In this document: positions 59,579 through 64,000 of the stretch, in pieces | How the letters are laid out: each line of letters starts with the position of its first letter | Position numbering within the stretch: the stretch's first letter is position 1 | DNA from: Phytoseiulus persimilis | Taxonomy: Eukaryota > Arthropoda > Arachnida > Mesostigmata > Phytoseiidae | Reading direction: 5' to 3' | Assembly: GCA_037576195.1 (NCBI GenBank) | Contig: CM075101.1 | Coordinates: 50,406,001 to 50,470,000, forward strand | DNA length: 64,000 nt | Notes under the pieces: model-generated | Told to the model about the DNA's origin: nothing | The model's database searches: none | Seen by the model: the letters and a program-made list of their open reading frames with translations, nothing else | Made by a program: the position numbers and the translations under genes

Positions 59579-59880
59579 AGCCAGTTCGGACAGCCGGAAC
59601 TTGGTTCGCTCCCTCGCCGTACGCTCCGCTCCGAAGATGAAAAGGTTGAGAAGAAAGCAATTGAGATAAACGACAACGGGGAAGTGAACGCGGAAGAAAA
59701 GGAAAACCAGCGGGAACACCACTGCGTCGCTATGAACCGCAGCGGAGCTTCACCGGCCACGGCGGCAAAATCTCTTTGGGGAAGAAACTCAAACAAAAAC
59801 GTCGTTTCCGCTTAAATTTCCTACTGTACGATTCTCCCGGTGAAGCCACTTCCTCTCCCGACTTCGACGAATGCAGCTAA
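59579..59880 (+). CDS. candidate C-terminal coding fragment, charged then basic
   Basis: An open frame from 59579 reads LRSEDEKVEKKAIEINDNGE up to a possible GAA|GTGAAC donor after 59683. An acceptor (CCGCAG, 59742) would continue in phase into RSFTGHGGKISLG, KKLKQKRRFRLNFLLY and DSPGEATSSPDFDECS, ending at TAA 59878-59880. Both pieces have strongly coding-like composition but lie in different frames, and the proposed intron is only 59 bases. A frameshifted pseudogene or a chance purine-rich stretch is possible. No start codon and no recognised family. Confidence 0.3.
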
Positions 59881-62797
59881 AACCACCAGGCCCCCAGCAG
59901 GCTGCAACATGAGCGGGACGGCGACCCGGCGGGTGGCGGGAATTTTTGATTCCCATTTGCTAGTTGAATGCTGGCCAGATCCCATACTGCGTTATGTAAT
60001 AGACTTCGGGTCGGTCAGAGCTCCCCTGGGCTCTGTGAGCTGCGTTATATCACACAAACGAGTTCCACACGGATGATGATGACGATCGTCCTGGCTTTCA
60101 GATTCAGCCTCCTCCTAGCGAAAACAGCCGATTCAAGTTTTCTAATCATACACAGCACGAGGCAGCGTAGGCAGACGGCGAATACGTCAGAGGAGAAGCG
60201 GGGCGGCGTCGACTCGCGCTGCGATGACCACCTCAGCTGGAGTGAGCTATCAATATGGCTTGCTAGTCGCAGAACACGCGAGCCGGCTCGACGTAGGAGC
60301 CGTGGAGTTTGACCCCAATATCAGATTTCACCCCCATCGGCATCAAATGTCTTCTGACACCACAATATCAGATATCAAACATCACTTTGCGGTCGGTCCT
60401 CTCTCGAAGTGCGGTGACGGCGGAACTTTCCGGGATAAGAGCGGAGCTTGTATTTTGCGCAAATGAAACAAAAAAGGATCACGAGACAATTTTTCCCTGC
60501 ATAGGTTCTGAATACAACTTGAGCCTCTGCACCGAGAGCACAACGACACATCGTCATACGTCCGGCAAAAACGTCTTCCTTCAGGATGATCCCAGTATTT
60601 CGCTGTGACTCGCGATGCAGTTCGATGCAGACGTTCTGGTTGTTCCGCCGGTGGGTCATTTTTATCTCCGGCGACGGGAGTCAGCAAGCAATGGATTCCG
60701 GAGAACCGGCCAACGCGGAGACGAGAGGTTACGGAAGTTTTGAACCAGGCTTCCACTTACATAATCCATTACATGGGGCGATGTCGTCGGGAAGCATGCA
60801 TATGTCACAGCTAGTTTGTTGGGATTGCACAACTCCGACTCAAGCGTAGATTATTCGCAGCGCTTCCTCATACAGGAGCGCGTTCCGCAGTTTTCTGCCC
60901 TCCTAGGAACTCAGTTCTCCGTGACGATCCTGCACCTCTGGGAGAAGAACTGTAATAAAGTACAGAGCAACCAACTCATCCGAGGTAGGAGGTAGGCACT
61001 CGCAGGACGCTGCTGGCCGAAATTCTCGCCTCATACTCTCTCCGACGACCCGCGATGGAAGAAGCCACTCCGGCGCAGGAGGGGCTCCTTTCTTCCTGTG
61101 TCTGCTCCAATTGCGAGCGCAGTGACAAAAATGTAGTCACTGCGCACTATAACATGCGTCTTTTTGGGTAAGATTTGCTTCTAAAGACGCCAAGCCCATT
61201 GCCACAGATGGAGATCAGCAACGACGTGCTCCGCATGCATCATACGGCCCGTGTATCCGACAACACAAAAAAGCATTGAGTGGTTTTGCTGGGCGTTCGG
61301 CACGTCCCGTTCATCCTCCGAACCGTGTTCTTTGGGTTTCCTGCGCTCCTTCCGTGACCATGAACTTTCGTGTTCTTGAAAGTTATTTCGTTGCTCGAAT
61401 CCACGGCCGTCAGTTCGTTCTGAGGGCTTGTTCGCACTACACCCCACCTTGGTAGAAGTCCGGGGTATTCCCTTCTATCCGGAATGACTGCATGTCGAGA
61501 AGGCGACCGCGACGATGTTCTAGATAGAATCGATCCCTATAGCAGAGTTGATTGAAATAATTCTTGCAGAGATTGATGACGCTAATAACGCCACTTCCTT
61601 GATTAGATCCCACGTGGGCGGAACAGGACGGCAGCTCATGACTTCGTTTATGCATACACGAGGCTTTATTCCCCGCTGCATCGAACAAATGGAAACGGAT
61701 GCGGTTCGTAACTGAATCTATTACATCTGTCGTCGCCAGGATTCACATGCCCTATATTCGACGACTTTCGGGCGCTCATTGTGTCCCTCGCGCGAAGGCT
61801 CAAAATTATAATCCCAATACCAGGAGTTCCAGGCTTGTCAACCTGAGGGAGCCGGGCGAGTTATGGACTGTCATTCCCCGCGACTCCTACTTCTGTCGGC
61901 TCCTCGTAGTCTCCCGACGGCGGCGGAGCCTAACGAGGCTAGCTCTTCTTCCGACCTTCTCTCCAACTTCGTCGTCGATTCCCGTCCCTTCATTCCGAGT
62001 CTGACATTTTTCTCTGTTTTGCATAATTCCATCATTTCACACCCTTTCGGAGCTTCCATCACACGCTTGAGCCTGTCGGTGGCCACCGTCGGATCTCAGC
62101 AGGCCGTGCCCCCGATCCGACACGAAGTTACAATGCGGCCGAGGGGGCCGGCCTCGTATTGATTCATACTCTGTCTCATTGTGGTCATGACTGATCGATC
62201 AAAGAACAGCCCTTGACGCTCGGACGCAGCGCTAATGAGGCCATCTTGGCGGCAATCTCTGAATCATTGACCACGAAATTGCACGGATCGCGTTCCGATG
62301 CTCAACTGGTATCGTTCGATAATTTTGATGCATAACAGGATCCAAGGCCAGATTTTCGAATCCTGGAACACCGCGTAAGCTTTCGGGACTGTCGTCTTAC
62401 CTGTGAATGCAGAATTCGTCTCATGGTGGAGCTTGCTCCAGTCAGTTCTCGACGAAGTGATTCAATGACGCGATATCCCCAATGAGTTCGGGTGTTCCAT
62501 CCCGAGCCCCAAAGCATGGAGATTTAGCAACGCTCCCTGGTCCAGCATGCATAGCTCGCATGAGTGAGCTGTACTCAGCCATCTCAGACCCAGATGGATC
62601 GGACAGCGCGTCGCGGGAAAACTCACGTCGAGCACATTTTGAGAAAAGTTTCAAACGGAAGACCAAGGTCGGCACGACGGAGCTCTCCTTAATTATTCTA
62701 ATCATCTGCAGCTATTATCCTTGTTCTAGGAATAGATAAATGCAGGATTGGAACAACTGTTCGAAGCAATAACGAAATCGAAAGAGGACGGAGTGTG
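59881..62797. other. region without a supported gene
   Basis: Only short frames on both strands; the one structured item is the hairpin at 61117-61145. Confidence 0.4.
61117..61145. repeat. perfect 10-bp stem hairpin
   Basis: GCGCAGTGAC and GTCACTGCGC are exact reverse complements separated by a 9-base A-rich loop. There is no U-tract or gene context that would make it a terminator. Confidence 0.8.
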
Positions 62798-62807
62798 CCT
62801 CCCAGTG

Positions 62808-63200
62808 GTTACAGGCCGGGAGCTCGAAAACCCGGGAGCTCGAGAACCCAGGAGCTCGAAAGCCCGGGAGCTCGAAACCCCTCTCCCTCAAATTAGGTTC
62901 CGTTCGATCCCAACGAACCTTCTATGCAGAGCCTTCGAGTTCCCGAATAGGACAGCGAACATACTAGGAGGGACATCCAAGCGGATTTGGATACCGATTG
63001 TATCTTGATCTCCCTGGGTGGCACTGGGAGATATGTGTAGTACCAATCGCGAAAACCTCGTGATACTCTTTTCTCGTATCAGCTTCTCCACTCTCTGCCA
63101 AGAAGGTTCGTTGTGTTCAAATCGGACCCGATTTGGGGGAAAGAGTTTTCGAGATGCCGGGTTTTCGAGCTCCCGGTTTTTCGAGCTCCCGGTTGCACAC
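62808..63200. mobile_element. 393-bp foldback element with 10-bp TSD and tandem subterminal repeats
   Basis: CCTCCCAGTG occurs at 62798-62807 and again at 63201-63210, directly flanking the element, as a 10-bp target-site duplication. Left-arm units GGGAGCTCGAAAACCC and variants (four copies, about 62818-62876) are mirrored by CGAGCTCCCGG units at 63150-63192. Internal blocks (CAACGAACCTTCT near 62917; AGAAGGTTCGTTG near 63103) are also inverted. It has no coding capacity. A 9-11-bp duplication with long inverted arms is reminiscent of Mutator-like elements, but the family assignment is inference. Confidence 0.78.
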
Positions 63201-63469
63201 CCTCCCAGTGAGAGAAAGACTCCTCAGGAGAATCTCATTCCTGACGCGAACGGCCATTATCGTAGTCAAAGCACAGCTACGTTTGCGGAACCTGAGTTTT
63301 CCCGGTGGAATGCTGACGGTCGGAAGCACTCTTTCATCGATAGCCTTGGTGTCCACCCATCAGTGACGGATTCGGAGTCGATTTCGTCCGTTCACGGAAC
63401 CAGAACCCGCATGCACGTGTGGTGCAGACCACGGTATGTCGCTTCTTTGGTTGCGTCTATGCCGAAGAG

Positions 63470-63928
63470 ATGGCCAACTTCAAACTCAAGACGCCCGAAA
63501 GAGGAAAGAGCAGGGTAGATGTTGGCAGCAGCCGCAAAAGTGACAGGAAAGTCGGAGTCCGCCGGCACACGAAGTCTCCCGGAGTCCTGACTTCCGCGAA
63601 ACGGTCCAAGCGTTCTCCCCGTTGGTCGCACGGAGAAGAATTTCGATCCGGTGGGAGCTCGCTTTGCGCTGTGAATCGTCCATTCTCGAACTCAAAGGCT
63701 CTCCGGAGCGTTGAGAAGCCGTGCGACGGAGTTGACTTCTCAAACACGATTAAAAACAGGAGAAACAGCCGTTTGATCAAGGAAGCTGCAGCAACAGATG
63801 TTCAAAGTGGAGCTTCGATGCAAATTCCTTTCGTTCCTTATCGAACAGCCGCTGCTGTTGTCGTAAGGACGATTTCCTCTCGTTTCCCCTGTCGACTCCT
63901 TCCTCCTGGAAGCGATCATTCGTTTTGA
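63470..63928 (+). CDS. possible basic protein, unknown
   Basis: ATG at 63470 opens a 152-codon frame ending TGA 63926-63928. The first half is basic and Ser/Arg/Lys-rich (MANFKLKTPERGKSRVD, GVRRHTKSPGVLTSAKRSKR), like the start of a nuclear protein. An antisense frame (63780-63457) is also open and begins with a signal-peptide-like run, so the coding strand is not settled. The gene could continue beyond the window through an intron. No family is recognised. Confidence 0.3.
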   Translation: MANFKLKTPERGKSRVDVGSSRKSDRKVGVRRHTKSPGVLTSAKRSKRSPRWSHGEEFRSGGSSLCAVNRPFSNSKALRSVEKPCDGVDFSNTIKNRRNSRLIKEAAATDVQSGASMQIPFVPYRTAAAVVVRTISSRFPCRLLPPGSDHSF

Positions 63929-63986
63929 CAACTCCGCAGCCTGTGCGCCCCCTCGATTGGTAGCTCTTTAGGCAAACTAGACGGGC

Positions 63987-63999
63987 GGTCGGTCGGTCG
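63987..63999 (+). repeat. (GGTC)n tetranucleotide repeat at window edge
   Basis: Three GGTC units and a partial one; it probably continues beyond the window. Confidence 0.8.
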
Positions 64000-64000
64000 A

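Noticed and set aside
1-64000. CRISPR arrays, operons, prophage or plasmid features
   Set aside because: The window is intron-containing animal-type DNA; repeats are foldback transposons and microsatellites, not spaced direct-repeat arrays.

Overview
The window looks like nuclear DNA of a small-genome arthropod. The recognisable genes are animal families split by short spliceosomal introns (about 70-350 bp, with one of 2.3 kb in NCKX), mostly with GTGAGx-type donors, and AATAAA signals lie close behind several stop codons. There are no operons, bacterial ribosome sites or phage genes. Balanced base composition and compact introns would fit a mite such as a phytoseiid; this placement is inference, not shown by the sequence. 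|| Layout. 1-2330 (+): 3' part of a gene for a long coiled-coil protein, cut by the window edge. 4101-7407 (+): a large, very basic, disordered Ser/Arg/Lys-rich protein in at least three coding blocks. 10538-16116 (+): a complete ten-exon gene for a K+-dependent Na+/Ca2+ exchanger (NCKX/SLC24); every exon phase agrees and its conserved metal-binding residues are altered. 22563-23393 (-) and 25797-26462 (-): two methionine-R-sulfoxide reductase (MsrB) paralogues, one with three exons and one intronless. 26831-28280 (+): a five-exon HDHD2-type haloacid dehalogenase, head to head with the intronless MsrB. Weaker coding candidates lie at 20.5, 42.1-42.6, 58.9, 59.6 and 63.5 kb. || Between the genes are at least three unrelated families of palindromic (foldback/MITE-like) elements. 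Three copies are complete, with flanking direct repeats that look like target-site duplications: 19474-20393 (GACTC, 5 bp), 24540-24889 (GTCGAGAG, 8 bp) and 62808-63200 (CCTCCCAGTG, 10 bp). Diverged relatives of the first family occur near 2.8, 37.0-37.8 and 42.7 kb. || The genes share no obvious pathway. The MsrB pair repairs oxidised methionine, HDHD2 is a small phosphatase-like enzyme and the exchanger moves cations. Most of 28.3-42 kb and 43-58.8 kb shows no gene I can support. Exon joins were made by hand from splice motifs, reading phase and family knowledge.
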